From Bacteroidota bacterium (GTDB taxonomy: Bacteria > Bacteroidota > Rhodothermia > Balneolales > HLUCCA01): a stretch of DNA of 64,000 nt. Where the stretch lies: NCBI GenBank assembly GCA_020832235.1, contig JAFIEZ010000003.1, forward strand, positions 528,264-592,263. The letters run 5' to 3'. Numbering within the stretch: position 1 is the first letter of the stretch; the number at the start of each line of letters is the position of its first letter. The position numbers were made by a program, and so were the translations under genes. The notes under the pieces are model-generated. The model had not been told where the DNA came from. It did no database searches and worked only from the letters and a program-made list of their open reading frames with translations. Positions 1 through 8,713 of the stretch are shown here, one piece after another.

Positions 1-1563
1 ATGTGGTTCAATAGCATCAGCCATACGATTGATAACACTCAAGACCCTCTCCTGCTGAAACGCTGTATTCATCAAGTCCATGTGTGTATTTGCAAACTGC
101 TCTTTAAAATCTGGGAAGGTTAACAGTGTTCTGAGCAGCCTGGTAGACCATTCTGATTCTCTTGAGACTCGTTCAATAGTGTTGGCATAGACCTGAGACA
201 AATACGTACTCTCTCTGTGCGTATCAGTCCATGCAAAGCCCATATCGGTATCAAACATCATCCATCGCCAGCGGCCATCTAATGGAGGAGGTGCCGTCTC
301 ATCGAAACCACCCGGTGCTTTATACCTCCAGAAATCGATATTATTATGCGGCCAGTCGCGGTTATTGAAATAAATATTGGATAGCATATACTCCGAAAAG
401 TTTTGCATATCCATTCGAGTCTTCGCCAGATTATATCTGTTTTGAGACGATATAAAAACTGCCTGCAAATGATCTAGCATGTTAACATAATGTGCTCTGC
501 TGCCCTCAACAACAGATGCATTTCCTGTTAAGTAGTCGATGCGATCAGATTCAATTCCGTATTTAATTTCAAAGTAAAAATTATCGTAGCGCTCACGAAT
601 ATTATGAATACCCCAGAACTCCCCATTTAAAAATAAAATTGCAGGTCTATAGGATTGTGTTTCAAAACTCAGGTGTTTAACCAGCTCCTGCATCATTGCA
701 TCACGGAACATCGTCTTATTCATGTCCTGACCAGAAACACGAAGAATAAGTCGATTATAGTTGTCTAACTCCTGATCCGGGAAAACTTGATAGCGAAAAC
801 GGGACGCACCATAATCACTTCTTGAATACAGTCTAAGGGATTTCAACCTCATTGCACGCGACAGACCACCATGTATACGAACACCAATATCCTGTGCGAT
901 CACCCTGCTGCCGTCGATTTCAAACATTTCAAAATGAGCAGGTTTTTCATGCTCTCTGCCTCTTCTGAAATAATTGGCAGGAACACTCCCACGAAATGTG
1001 AGATCCAGAAAACGGTTGTCGCCTGTGTTCCTCCAATTCTCAAAGTCTATTCCTGTAACGTATATCCCCTCTTCATGGCCAAAAAAATTGGTTGAATCTG
1101 TCGCTATAGACAGCACAGGTAGCTTGTAACGGTCAACACCGTCGGGATGTACCAAATAAGTAGCTGTACTGGTTCTGCTCCATTGACCGTCTCGGTACGA
1201 ACGAGCCCTGATTACTGTAGCCATTTGGACGTTTCCTTTCGGCGGGGCATAGGTCATGTATCCGTGTGAAACCCTGTCAATTGTCAGCAGGTTGGGTGGT
1301 TCATCTGACCGGAAGCCTACAGGAATACCTGTGTCGTATTGATGGGAAGAAGAGTCGGGCTCGGAACCATCAATGGTATAAAATATTGTGTCATCATTGC
1401 CCGCTAAGAGTTGCACATTAATTGGATTACTATACACGCCCGCCTGAGGAATGAATAATGGCGGAATTGGTTGTTGTGCTGCGAGGGGAACTGCAGCTAC
1501 CAACCATAAAAAGATCATGGAAAGACGTAGTGCGTAAGTTGAAATCATAATTTGGGGAGTCAT
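1..1563 (-). CDS. CotH-like secreted kinase (partial, C-terminus beyond window)
   Basis: The reading frame is open from the ATG at 1563 to the left edge (521 codons), so the C-terminus is missing. Residues 1 to about 27 form a signal peptide ending in LAAQQ. A chitobiase-type C-terminal domain follows (FYTIDGSEPD), then a CotH kinase domain with RIHGG, a NxxNRDWPHNN catalytic loop and the metal-binding MMFDTDMGF. CotH proteins are atypical kinases that phosphorylate secreted or surface proteins; the substrate here is unknown. The start follows the rsmE stop directly (TAA then ATG), so the two are probably co-transcribed. A second in-frame ATG at 1548 would shorten the N-region by five residues. 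The family call is confident; the biological role is not. Confidence 0.85.
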   Translation of the reverse strand, partial: MTPQIMISTYALRLSMIFLWLVAAVPLAAQQPIPPLFIPQAGVYSNPINVQLLAGNDDTIFYTIDGSEPDSSSHQYDTGIPVGFRSDEPPNLLTIDRVSHGYMTYAPPKGNVQMATVIRARSYRDGQWSRTSTATYLVHPDGVDRYKLPVLSIATDSTNFFGHEEGIYVTGIDFENWRNTGDNRFLDLTFRGSVPANYFRRGREHEKPAHFEMFEIDGSRVIAQDIGVRIHGGLSRAMRLKSLRLYSRSDYGASRFRYQVFPDQELDNYNRLILRVSGQDMNKTMFRDAMMQELVKHLSFETQSYRPAILFLNGEFWGIHNIRERYDNFYFEIKYGIESDRIDYLTGNASVVEGSRAHYVNMLDHLQAVFISSQNRYNLAKTRMDMQNFSEYMLSNIYFNNRDWPHNNIDFWRYKAPGGFDETAPPPLDGRWRWMMFDTDMGFAWTDTHRESTYLSQVYANTIERVSRESEWSTRLLRTLLTFPDFKEQFANTHMDLMNTAFQQERVLSVINRMADAIEPH

Positions 1564-2316
1564 TTACCCCGATAAGACGTTTCTCAAAGAATTGCCAGAT
1601 GAATTATGGGGAAGTTTGCTGAGATGATAATATTGTAATAATGTAAGTGCTGCCGTCTCCGAACGCAACCTGTTAGTACCTAGTAAAACCGATTTTCCTC
1701 CAGAATTTACAACATTTTCGACCTCATCAACAGTAAACCCACCTTCGGGACCAATTAATAAGGTGGCTTTATCTAAATTTTGACTCATTTCAGGGGTGAA
1801 AACATTATCTTCAGTTTCATGTGCTAAGAGTATCTCAGAATGATTTGTGGTTGCTTCTTCAATAATGTCTTGTAGCGTTGCAACACGTGTTGTAGGTAAC
1901 CAGGTTTGTAAAGATTGTTTCATGGCAGAAATCATGACGGATTCAATTCGATCCAGCCGGATTTTCCCTCGTTCTGTGCGATTTGTTTGAATCCAGACTA
2001 ATGACCCTACCCCGAGCTCTGTTGCTTTTTCCGTCAGCCATTCCATTCTATCTTTATTTTTTAGCAATCCAACAGCCAGAGTAAGGTTCCTGTAAAAAGG
2101 TGCATCCGTGTTGGTTTTATCTAGTACTTTAAGATGTATTCTCTTTGATGTTACAAGCACAAGCTCTGCACGAAAAAGTAGTCCCAATCCATTGGTTACG
2201 TATATGATGTCACCAGGTTGATGCCTCAGCACCTTAGCAATATGCCTGGCTTCTTGATCTTTGATCTCCAATTCTGATTGCACTTCATTTATGCCGGCGT
2301 CGTAAAATAGCTGCAT
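1564..2316 (-). CDS. rsmE: 16S rRNA (uracil-1498-N3)-methyltransferase RsmE
   Basis: This 250-residue protein has the SPOUT-fold signature of RsmE. The SAM-binding GPEGG lies near residues 189-193, followed by the knot motif LGTNRLRSETAAL near 213-225. The N-terminal part is the PUA-like RNA-binding segment (RHIAKVLRHQPGD). The enzyme methylates U1498 of 16S rRNA in the decoding region of the 30S subunit. Length is normal for the family. It lies 4 bp downstream of the BFD-like gene and abuts the CotH-like gene. The identification is firm. Confidence 0.95.
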   Translation of the reverse strand: MQLFYDAGINEVQSELEIKDQEARHIAKVLRHQPGDIIYVTNGLGLLFRAELVLVTSKRIHLKVLDKTNTDAPFYRNLTLAVGLLKNKDRMEWLTEKATELGVGSLVWIQTNRTERGKIRLDRIESVMISAMKQSLQTWLPTTRVATLQDIIEEATTNHSEILLAHETEDNVFTPEMSQNLDKATLLIGPEGGFTVDEVENVVNSGGKSVLLGTNRLRSETAALTLLQYYHLSKLPHNSSGNSLRNVLSG

Positions 2317-2320
2317 AATA

Positions 2321-2530
2321 TCAACCCGTATTAGAACGCTTCAACGCGTTCAGGCTGAATTCAGTTTTTCCTGTATTCAACATCTCTTCGATGTACATAT
2401 GACATAATCCACAGTTAGTACCACACCATCCCCTTTCTATCATAATTTTCAACGTATTCACGTTATTCAGCCTGGCGAGTTCTTGCAGCTCTTTGAATGT
2501 TCGTTTGTGGCAAACACAGCGACTTATCAC
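2321..2530 (-). CDS. BFD-like [2Fe-2S]-binding small protein
   Basis: This 69-residue protein has the cysteine layout of the BFD domain (bacterioferritin-associated ferredoxin, also found in NirB and NifU-like proteins). CxC is at residues 5 and 7, and a C-terminal CxxC at residues 40 and 43; an extra cysteine sits at 36. Free-standing BFD proteins bind a [2Fe-2S] cluster and pass electrons, for example to release iron from bacterioferritin. No bacterioferritin gene is nearby, so the partner is unknown. Gaps of 1 bp to dcd and 4 bp to rsmE point to one transcript. The cluster-binding prediction rests only on cysteine spacing. Confidence 0.65.
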   Translation of the reverse strand: MISRCVCHKRTFKELQELARLNNVNTLKIMIERGWCGTNCGLCHMYIEEMLNTGKTEFSLNALKRSNTG

Positions 2531-2531
2531 T

Positions 2532-3722
2532 TCATCCTCCCTTGAAATGCTTGCTCAGCTTTAGGTTCTGACCCTGATAGTTACTTTTGATGTCGCGACC
2601 ATAAATTTGGTCGGGTATTTCTGTGTTGGGTTCAAATACCATTCGGAAAAATGTTTGCCCGTCTTCAATCAGAAATGGAACATCGTGAGAACGAACTTCC
2701 AGTACAGCTCTGGCGCCGCCTTCTTCTACAGGTCCGCCGAATCCGCTATCGAAGAAACCGGCATAGTGGGTGCGCAACTCTCCGGAGCCGGTGTCATATG
2801 GCACCATTTCAGCAGCTAGGTGGGCGGGAATTCGGCAGCGTTCACGGGAGGCAAAGATGTAAAAAGCTTCCGGCTCAAGAATCAGATAGTCTTCAGACTG
2901 CGCGAAGATAGGATCCCAAAACTCTGAGACTTTATAATGATCTATTAAATCAAGATCTATTAAATCTCGGTTCTTTTTGGCTTTATACCCGACTACCTCA
3001 CCCTTTTTACCATGCAAGCTAACGCTCATAAACAGTCCGTTACTAACCTTGAGATTATCAACAGATATGGGTTTTTCGTCTTCACCAAATAAGAAGGGAT
3101 CACTGTGATGAGTTCTGAGAATATCCTCGTCAGACAGCACAGAGAATCCATGACGAATGCGAAGTTGGTTCAATCGCTGGCCTGTTCTAATTCGCACAGG
3201 AAATGATTTAGGGACAACCTCCAGATAAAGTTTACCTTTATAACCCGGAGTTATCTCTTCAAAACGATGTGAGAAATCAGTTATAACACGGGTAAATACG
3301 TCGAGCCGGCCTGTAGAACTTTTGGGATTTGTTCGCGCAGATATTTTGTCATCAATCACAATTTCCGGGAAATCTGTTTTCCGGATGTTATTCCCTGAAG
3401 GCAAATGAAGCTCTTCTAGTAACGGGATGATGTACGTGCAATTGGGTTCAAGCACCGCACCATCAGCAATAGAGAATGAATGTTGGGTTAATTTCTGAAG
3501 CTTACTTTCAACCGTTTCATTTTCGGGTAAAAAGCTACACCTTACCCTATACGCTACTTTTCCGAGCCTAAGATCCAATGAATTAGGTTGAAATTGTTCC
3601 GGTTGCAAAGGATAATCTTCCGGGGTTTTTATGATACCCAGTTGATAAAACAACTGGAGTTTCTGAATGGGAAGAACGCCCTTGGTGCGCAATACCGTTG
3701 GCGATGTAGACGATTTACTCAT
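2532..3722 (-). CDS. dcd: 2'-deoxycytidine 5'-triphosphate deaminase, two-domain type
   Basis: At 396 residues this is about twice the usual Dcd length and matches the tandem form (DCD family) known from alphaproteobacteria and Bacteroidota. The first half has NSLDLRLGK near 48-56 and the conserved SSTGRLDVFTRV near 136-147. The second half has a related trimeric dUTPase/Dcd fold with SGELRTHYAGFFDSGFGG near 316-333. The reaction is dCTP to dUTP plus ammonia, feeding dTMP synthesis and keeping dCTP balanced. It sits between the EVE-domain gene (9 bp upstream) and the BFD-like gene. Whether both halves are catalytic cannot be read from the sequence alone. Confidence 0.85.
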   Translation of the reverse strand: MSKSSTSPTVLRTKGVLPIQKLQLFYQLGIIKTPEDYPLQPEQFQPNSLDLRLGKVAYRVRCSFLPENETVESKLQKLTQHSFSIADGAVLEPNCTYIIPLLEELHLPSGNNIRKTDFPEIVIDDKISARTNPKSSTGRLDVFTRVITDFSHRFEEITPGYKGKLYLEVVPKSFPVRIRTGQRLNQLRIRHGFSVLSDEDILRTHHSDPFLFGEDEKPISVDNLKVSNGLFMSVSLHGKKGEVVGYKAKKNRDLIDLDLIDHYKVSEFWDPIFAQSEDYLILEPEAFYIFASRERCRIPAHLAAEMVPYDTGSGELRTHYAGFFDSGFGGPVEEGGARAVLEVRSHDVPFLIEDGQTFFRMVFEPNTEIPDQIYGRDIKSNYQGQNLKLSKHFKGG

Positions 3723-3731
3723 TACAAGTCC

Positions 3732-4223
3732 TCAGGGTTTAATAATATCTTCTGCACCGGCCAATTCGTGAATAATCTCCCATTCTTCATCGGTGAGTGG
3801 CTGAATAGACAGTCGCGAACCTCTTTTAAGCAACATTAAGTCTTCCAATCCTTTTACGTCGTACAGATTATCTCGTAGAACCGGTGGATCAAACTTCTGC
3901 ACAAAGGTAACATCCACCAACATCCAACGTGGATTTTCCTCTGTACTTTTGGGGTCGAAATACTTAGAATCGGGTTTGAACTGAAGATAATCTGGATATG
4001 GCTCACTGCTCACATACATCGATCCGACAATAGCCAGCGGTTTCGCATTGGAGTGGTAAAACAGAACACCGTCACCAATTTTCATTTCATCACGCATGAA
4101 ATTTCGGGCCTGATAGTTTCGTATACCGGTCCAGCGTGTGGTTTGATTTTCAGATTGTATCAAATCGTCGATACTGAATTCGTCTGGTTCAGACTTCATC
4201 AGCCAGAATCGTCTTTTTGCCAT
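3732..4223 (-). CDS. EVE domain-containing protein
   Basis: The domain begins at RRFWLMKSEPDEFS and includes RWTGIRNYQARNFM and GDGVLFYHSN, the typical core of the EVE (PUA-like, thymocyte nuclear protein 1) family. EVE domains bind modified bases in DNA or RNA. The full domain is about 160 residues and fits the start at 4223 exactly. A longer frame from 4295 would add 24 residues with no domain match and would begin upstream of a likely -7 promoter box at 4284-4291, so 4223 is preferred. It is the first gene of the EVE-dcd-BFD-rsmE-cotH run. The ligand is unknown. Confidence 0.88.
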   Translation of the reverse strand: MAKRRFWLMKSEPDEFSIDDLIQSENQTTRWTGIRNYQARNFMRDEMKIGDGVLFYHSNAKPLAIVGSMYVSSEPYPDYLQFKPDSKYFDPKSTEENPRWMLVDVTFVQKFDPPVLRDNLYDVKGLEDLMLLKRGSRLSIQPLTDEEWEIIHELAGAEDIIKP

Positions 4224-4283
4224 GAAAATAGAACTTGCGTTTGGTATGTCTTTCTTTGCGTTAAACGGTTCGTTTACGGTTAC

Positions 4284-4291
4284 CAAATGTA
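4284..4291 (-). promoter_or_regulatory. Possible -7 box for the EVE-dcd-rsmE run
   Basis: On the minus strand this reads TACATTTG, a match to the Bacteroidota -7 consensus TAnnTTTG. It lies about 60 bp upstream of the EVE start at 4223. No clear TTG is found 20 bp upstream, so support is partial. Confidence 0.35.
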
Positions 4292-4360
4292 ACAAATTCT
4301 GACCGATTAATTAGGTAGTTTATCTTATCTAACTTTAACGTACCATGAACGCACTAACAG

Positions 4361-6019
4361 ATGAAATTTAGCGGATTAACCACACTCATTGCCTTTTCAG
4401 TACTCGTATTCTCCTGCTCCGTTTCTGTACAGGAACCGCGTCCTCTGCAGCCTGGTGAACAAGTTACCATTTCGATTCTGGCAACCACGGATTTACACGG
4501 ATGGGTTTTACCCTTTGATTATTCCAGAGATGAATCGGATGAACGATATGGTCTTGCCAAAGTAGCTACACTAATTGATTCTGTGAGAGAAGTAAACGCC
4601 TACACGCTCCTGCTAGATGCCGGAGATTTTCTACAGGGGAATCAATTTGCTGAATACTACGCCCGCGTAGCCGATGATGCGCCTTCTTACCCATTATTTG
4701 ATGTAATGGAGTATCTTCAGTTTGATGCAACAGTTGTGGGCAACCATGAATTCAATTTCGGAATTCCCTATTTGGATCTTCGTATATCGCAAACTTCCAT
4801 TCCTGTTTTGGGGGGGAGTGTATACACTGCGGGAACGCTTGAACCCTATTACACCCCGTATATAATTCGCAATATTGGAGGCGTGCAGGTTGGCATAGTG
4901 GGACTAACCACACCAGGATCTGCCGTGTGGGACAGACCTCGTACCCAAGGTATTGTCGACTTTGGAGACGGAGTTGAAGCGGCTGCTCGTTTTGTGGCAG
5001 AGGTTCGTGATGCAGGTGCGGAAATGGTCGTTATATTGCAACACTCAGCTATTGAACCGGGTTCGTCGTACGATATGGAGGGTGTTGCAATGGAAAATTT
5101 CGGCAGAGCCGTAATTGAAAACGTCTCTGGCATAGATGCCATGGTCACTGCTCACTCCCATCGCGTTGTGGAGAATGTAAGCATACAAAGTCCGGATGGA
5201 CGTGATATTCCCATTGTTCAGGCCGGTCGGTGGGGGTCACATTTGGGCATAATTGAGCTAGAGGTGGAGCGATTGGATGATGGCCAAATCCGTACGATAG
5301 CCTTCGATAGCCGCGCCCACAGTGTTCGAAACGTAGCGGCCCACCCAGTCATTACAGCTATGGTGGAGGATTCACACCAGCGTGTTAGAGCGCATGTAAA
5401 CCGGGTTGTTGCTCAGACACCTGACATCTGGGATGCTTCTAATGCCCGCATGCAAGACAATCCTATCGTGGATTTGATTCATACTGTACAGATGGAAGTT
5501 ACAGGTGCACAACTATCAGCGGCAGCAGCTTTTAATACGAATGCCAAGTTTGGTCCTGGCGACATTACCCGTCGTGACCTTGCCCTAATCTATCCATTTG
5601 AGAATATGTTATATACAATGGAGATTACGGGAGCCCAGCTTAGAGCATTTCTTGAACATACATCGCAGTATTTTGCCGGCGTTCAAGATGGAGAACCATT
5701 AATTAATACCAGCTGGGCTGGATTCAATTATGACACCATTGCAGGAATCGACTATGAAATTCACATCAGACGACCGGTCGGTCAGCGAATTCAAAATATG
5801 CAATTTGAAGGTCGAACCGTTGGCAATTCCGATGTGTTCACAATTGCAATTAATTCGTATCGCGCTGAGGGAGGTGGTGGATTTTCCATGCTTTTTGACG
5901 CACCAGTGGTATGGGAGTCAGACGAGGCCGTGCGTACCTATATACAAGCATTTTTAGAAGAAAAAGCCAGCTTAACCCATGAAGATGTATTTGTAAACAA
6001 CTGGCGACTGGTTTATTGA
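4361..6019 (+). CDS. 5'-nucleotidase / metallophosphatase family lipoprotein
   Basis: This is a 552-residue exported protein. The N-terminus has a lipoprotein signal with lipobox VFSC (C19). The metallophosphatase core shows TTDLHG (42-47), AGDFLQGN (near 87), VGNHEFNFG (near 126) and VTAHSHR, the di-metal site of the UshA/5'-nucleotidase family. The C-terminal nucleotide-binding domain is present (DLALIYPFENMLYT, NSYRAEGGGGFSML). It probably hydrolyses nucleotides, nucleotide sugars or 2',3'-cyclic nucleotides in the periplasm or at the surface to recover phosphate and nucleosides; the exact substrate is not decided by motifs. It is transcribed alone and faces the M1 peptidase gene across a shared terminator. 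Confidence 0.88.
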   Translation: MKFSGLTTLIAFSVLVFSCSVSVQEPRPLQPGEQVTISILATTDLHGWVLPFDYSRDESDERYGLAKVATLIDSVREVNAYTLLLDAGDFLQGNQFAEYYARVADDAPSYPLFDVMEYLQFDATVVGNHEFNFGIPYLDLRISQTSIPVLGGSVYTAGTLEPYYTPYIIRNIGGVQVGIVGLTTPGSAVWDRPRTQGIVDFGDGVEAAARFVAEVRDAGAEMVVILQHSAIEPGSSYDMEGVAMENFGRAVIENVSGIDAMVTAHSHRVVENVSIQSPDGRDIPIVQAGRWGSHLGIIELEVERLDDGQIRTIAFDSRAHSVRNVAAHPVITAMVEDSHQRVRAHVNRVVAQTPDIWDASNARMQDNPIVDLIHTVQMEVTGAQLSAAAAFNTNAKFGPGDITRRDLALIYPFENMLYTMEITGAQLRAFLEHTSQYFAGVQDGEPLINTSWAGFNYDTIAGIDYEIHIRRPVGQRIQNMQFEGRTVGNSDVFTIAINSYRAEGGGGFSMLFDAPVVWESDEAVRTYIQAFLEEKASLTHEDVFVNNWRLVY

Positions 6020-6055
6020 GTATGGCCTTTAACTAAACCTTAGCTTATACAAAAA

Positions 6056-6086
6056 AAGGCCGGATAGCTTTTAGCATTCCGGCCTT
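6056..6086. terminator. Bidirectional intrinsic terminator
   Basis: AAGGCCGGA and TCCGGCCTT form a perfect 9-bp stem with a 13-nt loop. A-rich sequence precedes it and T-rich sequence follows, so it can end the nucleotidase transcript (plus) and the M1 peptidase transcript (minus). Confidence 0.85.
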
Positions 6087-6114
6087 ATTTATAATTCGTA
6101 TCGCCTCGACAGTA

Positions 6115-8067
6115 TTAACGCTCCCAAATATTATTAGATCGGTTGGTGTCGGGGAAATGTCTGTGAGCGTCGATTTCAACACGAACAACATTTCTATGCG
6201 GCACTGTAATAGTCATTGTTCGCTCACCTCTCAGCCACGGATTTATATCGTTTTCGATAAAGTCTATCTCTTCGCCATTCGACAGGGTGAGGCGTAAATG
6301 AACAGGCATTGGTGCATTTCCGTTATCTCGAATGGTAATTTCAGTAGCTCTTCTGGTTTCATGAACCGATTCTACCTGCTGATCCATAGTCCAGGTTTCA
6401 TAGTACCATGATCTCCAGAACCAGGTTAAATCCATGCCTGATTCAGCCTCAACAAAAGCAAACCAGTCGTAAGGGCTCATGAGTTTAAATCCCCACACCT
6501 GATGCATTTCTTGATGAATTCGATAGAATGTATCCTCGCCGAGTACACCTCTTAAAGCGGTTAAAATCGTTGCTGGTTTAGCATAAGATGCAAATCGAAA
6601 TGCCATTGGTGTATCATGGCTATCTGATCTACGCATCATTTCACCTTCCTGGCCAGTTAGCGCGAACCTAATATATGACTGACGGGTCATTTCACGGTGA
6701 TTCATTTCAGGCAAATAATCTTCCTTGCCACTATCTGTATGAAATACCGTGTAACCTTCATCCAGCCAACTATATCGACGCTCATCAGTGCTGATAATCA
6801 TGGGAATCCACATGTGAGCTATTTCGTGTAAGGTTACGCTATACAGTGCAGCTGGTCCTCGCGAGTTATAATCACCTATGAGCGTCATCATCGGAAATTC
6901 CATTCCTCCCCCGATTATATTGCCCGCCTCAACGGCTGTCATATGCGGCCAAGGGTACGGAAACCCAGTGTATTCTGACAAAAATGTGATGGAGTGCTGC
7001 ATATATTCTATAGATTTCGCCCAGTATGGGGCTGAGTCACGCCAAAAAGAGTGTACCTGTATGAACTCCTCTGTTCCATCTCCCTTAGTATCTCCAATGG
7101 AAGCCCTTGCACCATCCCAAAAAGATGCCCTTGTAGCTGAAAATGCCATATCTCGTACCATTTCAGCGCGAAACTTCCATGTAAGGGTATCTCCTGGCTC
7201 TCCTAAAGTACTTGCATAGCCGAAATCATCAACAGTTACAATGTGAACTGTTTCATCGCTTTGAGCGGCTCTGTTGTATCGCTCCAATATGTGTTTGGCA
7301 AGCACTTCTTCTGGATTCAAAAACGCTCCCGTGCTCATGACCACCCAGTCGGCAGGAGCCGAAATCTGAATATTATAATTCCCAAATCCGTGATAAAACT
7401 CGGCCCTGGATAAAAAGGGATCAGGGTGCCAGCCGATTAAATCATCGTAGGTAGCCATCCTCGGATACCAATACCCTGCAAACAGGACATTGTCTGAATC
7501 ATGTCCAACACGTCCGCCTGCACCCTGCTGTGGCATATGCAGTGTGAAATCAACCTCAATGTGAACACTAGATCCGGGCGCTACAACATTCTCTGGTACA
7601 ATCATTAGTCGGGTAGCATTCACATTATATCGGGCCGTTCCTCTGGGGGACTGCTCGTAGGCGACCCCTTCCACCGCTACACGTTTAAGTGTAATCGCCT
7701 CCGTGACTTGTGCCGGTTCGATGCGAATTGTCCCCTCCTTATGCATATTCAGGTCGAGATCCAGTTCAAGTGTATAGAGTGTATCTGGAGAGTTATTTTG
7801 ATATAAGATAGCAACACTACCTTCAATCATCTGTTGATCTGGGTGATACAATGCATTAATAGTATAATCCGAAAACTGTTGCCAGTAATTTGGCCCGGGT
7901 CTACCATCGTTGGTTCTTGTTCCATTCTCAACGGCCTGCAGGTAATACGCCGGCAGTTCTATCGGATTTATAAATGGCCGTTCCGTTTGCGGTACTTGTG
8001 AAAATACCGAGCCACAGAGGCCAAGACTCAGCAGCAAAACAGCTGTTAGGATTGTTTTGTATAGCAT
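6115..8067 (-). CDS. M1 family zinc metallopeptidase, exported
   Basis: The 650-residue product starts with a signal peptide (MLYKTILTAVLLLSLGLCGSVFSQ). The M1 signature is complete: GGGMEFP near 387 in place of GAMEN, HEIAHMW at 413-419, and the third zinc ligand E near 436 in SWLDEG, giving HExxH-x18-E. The N-terminal region has the aminopeptidase N-type beta-saddle (YTINALYHPDQQMIEGS). It probably removes N-terminal residues from peptides in the periplasm or outside the cell. It lies 32 bp downstream of the redoxin gene and ends at the shared terminator. The catalytic motifs are intact; substrate preference is unknown. Confidence 0.92.
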   Translation of the reverse strand: MLYKTILTAVLLLSLGLCGSVFSQVPQTERPFINPIELPAYYLQAVENGTRTNDGRPGPNYWQQFSDYTINALYHPDQQMIEGSVAILYQNNSPDTLYTLELDLDLNMHKEGTIRIEPAQVTEAITLKRVAVEGVAYEQSPRGTARYNVNATRLMIVPENVVAPGSSVHIEVDFTLHMPQQGAGGRVGHDSDNVLFAGYWYPRMATYDDLIGWHPDPFLSRAEFYHGFGNYNIQISAPADWVVMSTGAFLNPEEVLAKHILERYNRAAQSDETVHIVTVDDFGYASTLGEPGDTLTWKFRAEMVRDMAFSATRASFWDGARASIGDTKGDGTEEFIQVHSFWRDSAPYWAKSIEYMQHSITFLSEYTGFPYPWPHMTAVEAGNIIGGGMEFPMMTLIGDYNSRGPAALYSVTLHEIAHMWIPMIISTDERRYSWLDEGYTVFHTDSGKEDYLPEMNHREMTRQSYIRFALTGQEGEMMRRSDSHDTPMAFRFASYAKPATILTALRGVLGEDTFYRIHQEMHQVWGFKLMSPYDWFAFVEAESGMDLTWFWRSWYYETWTMDQQVESVHETRRATEITIRDNGNAPMPVHLRLTLSNGEEIDFIENDINPWLRGERTMTITVPHRNVVRVEIDAHRHFPDTNRSNNIWER

Positions 8068-8099
8068 AGGTTTTTTGGTTATTGACGATTAAGCCATGT

Positions 8100-8684
8100 T
8101 CAGGCTTTTGAAAAGAAATCAGGTTCGTTTCCGGGCTTCCATTTAATATTACAGCCAATGCTGGGCACCTGCTCTTCTGGAATCTGCTCTCCTACCAGAA
8201 GCTGGTCTATAGCCCTAGCCATATCCTGACCGGTTACAGGGGTAACGTTTTTTGGTCGTGATGCGTCAAACTGGCCACGATAAACAAGTTTCAAATCCTT
8301 ATCGAATAGGAAAAAATCCGGAGTGCATGCTGCTCGATAGGCATGGGCAACCTTTTGGGTTTCATCGTATAGATACGGGAAAGGATAGCTGAAATTCCGA
8401 GATTCCTCTGCCATTTTTTCTGGAGAATCGTCTGGATAGTTATCCACATCATTCGACATTATGGCTACGACACCTACTCCCTTGTTCATCCAATCGCCAG
8501 CCAGCGTTATAAATTGATCTCTGATATGTTTTACATAAGGACAATGATTACACCAAAAAGCAACTAGAAGTCCTTTGTCTCCCTTCACGTCGTTAATTGA
8601 TAGTTTTTTGCCATTCGTATCTTTGAGCGAGAATTCAGGTGCTGTCGTTCCTAAATCTAACATGGTTGAATTTACTGCTGCCAT
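8100..8684 (-). CDS. Redoxin (thioredoxin-like, AhpC/TSA-type) protein
   Basis: This 194-residue protein has a peroxiredoxin/TlpA-like start (GTTAPEFSLKDTNGKKLS) and a CxxC in FWCNHCPYV near residue 45, followed by the VRDQF-like helix. DFFLFDKDLKLVYRGQFD matches the later strands of the thioredoxin fold. No signal peptide is evident, so it should act in the cytoplasm, reducing disulfides or peroxides. It lies 29 bp downstream of the aminotransferase and 32 bp upstream of the M1 peptidase, so the three may share a transcript, though their functions are not obviously linked. Confidence 0.85.
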   Translation of the reverse strand: MAAVNSTMLDLGTTAPEFSLKDTNGKKLSINDVKGDKGLLVAFWCNHCPYVKHIRDQFITLAGDWMNKGVGVVAIMSNDVDNYPDDSPEKMAEESRNFSYPFPYLYDETQKVAHAYRAACTPDFFLFDKDLKLVYRGQFDASRPKNVTPVTGQDMARAIDQLLVGEQIPEEQVPSIGCNIKWKPGNEPDFFSKA

Positions 8685-8713
8685 AACTTCTTGATTTTTT
8701 TATTCATATTTTC

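Noticed and set aside
4345-4371. Eight-codon ORF overlapping the start of the 5'-nucleotidase gene
   Set aside because: No codon bias, repeated codon or hairpin suggests a leader peptide; likely chance.
4849-5148. Long antisense frame within the 5'-nucleotidase gene, and similar shadow frames elsewhere
   Set aside because: They lie wholly inside strongly supported genes, show no protein motifs and have low-complexity Ser/Thr/Pro-rich products.
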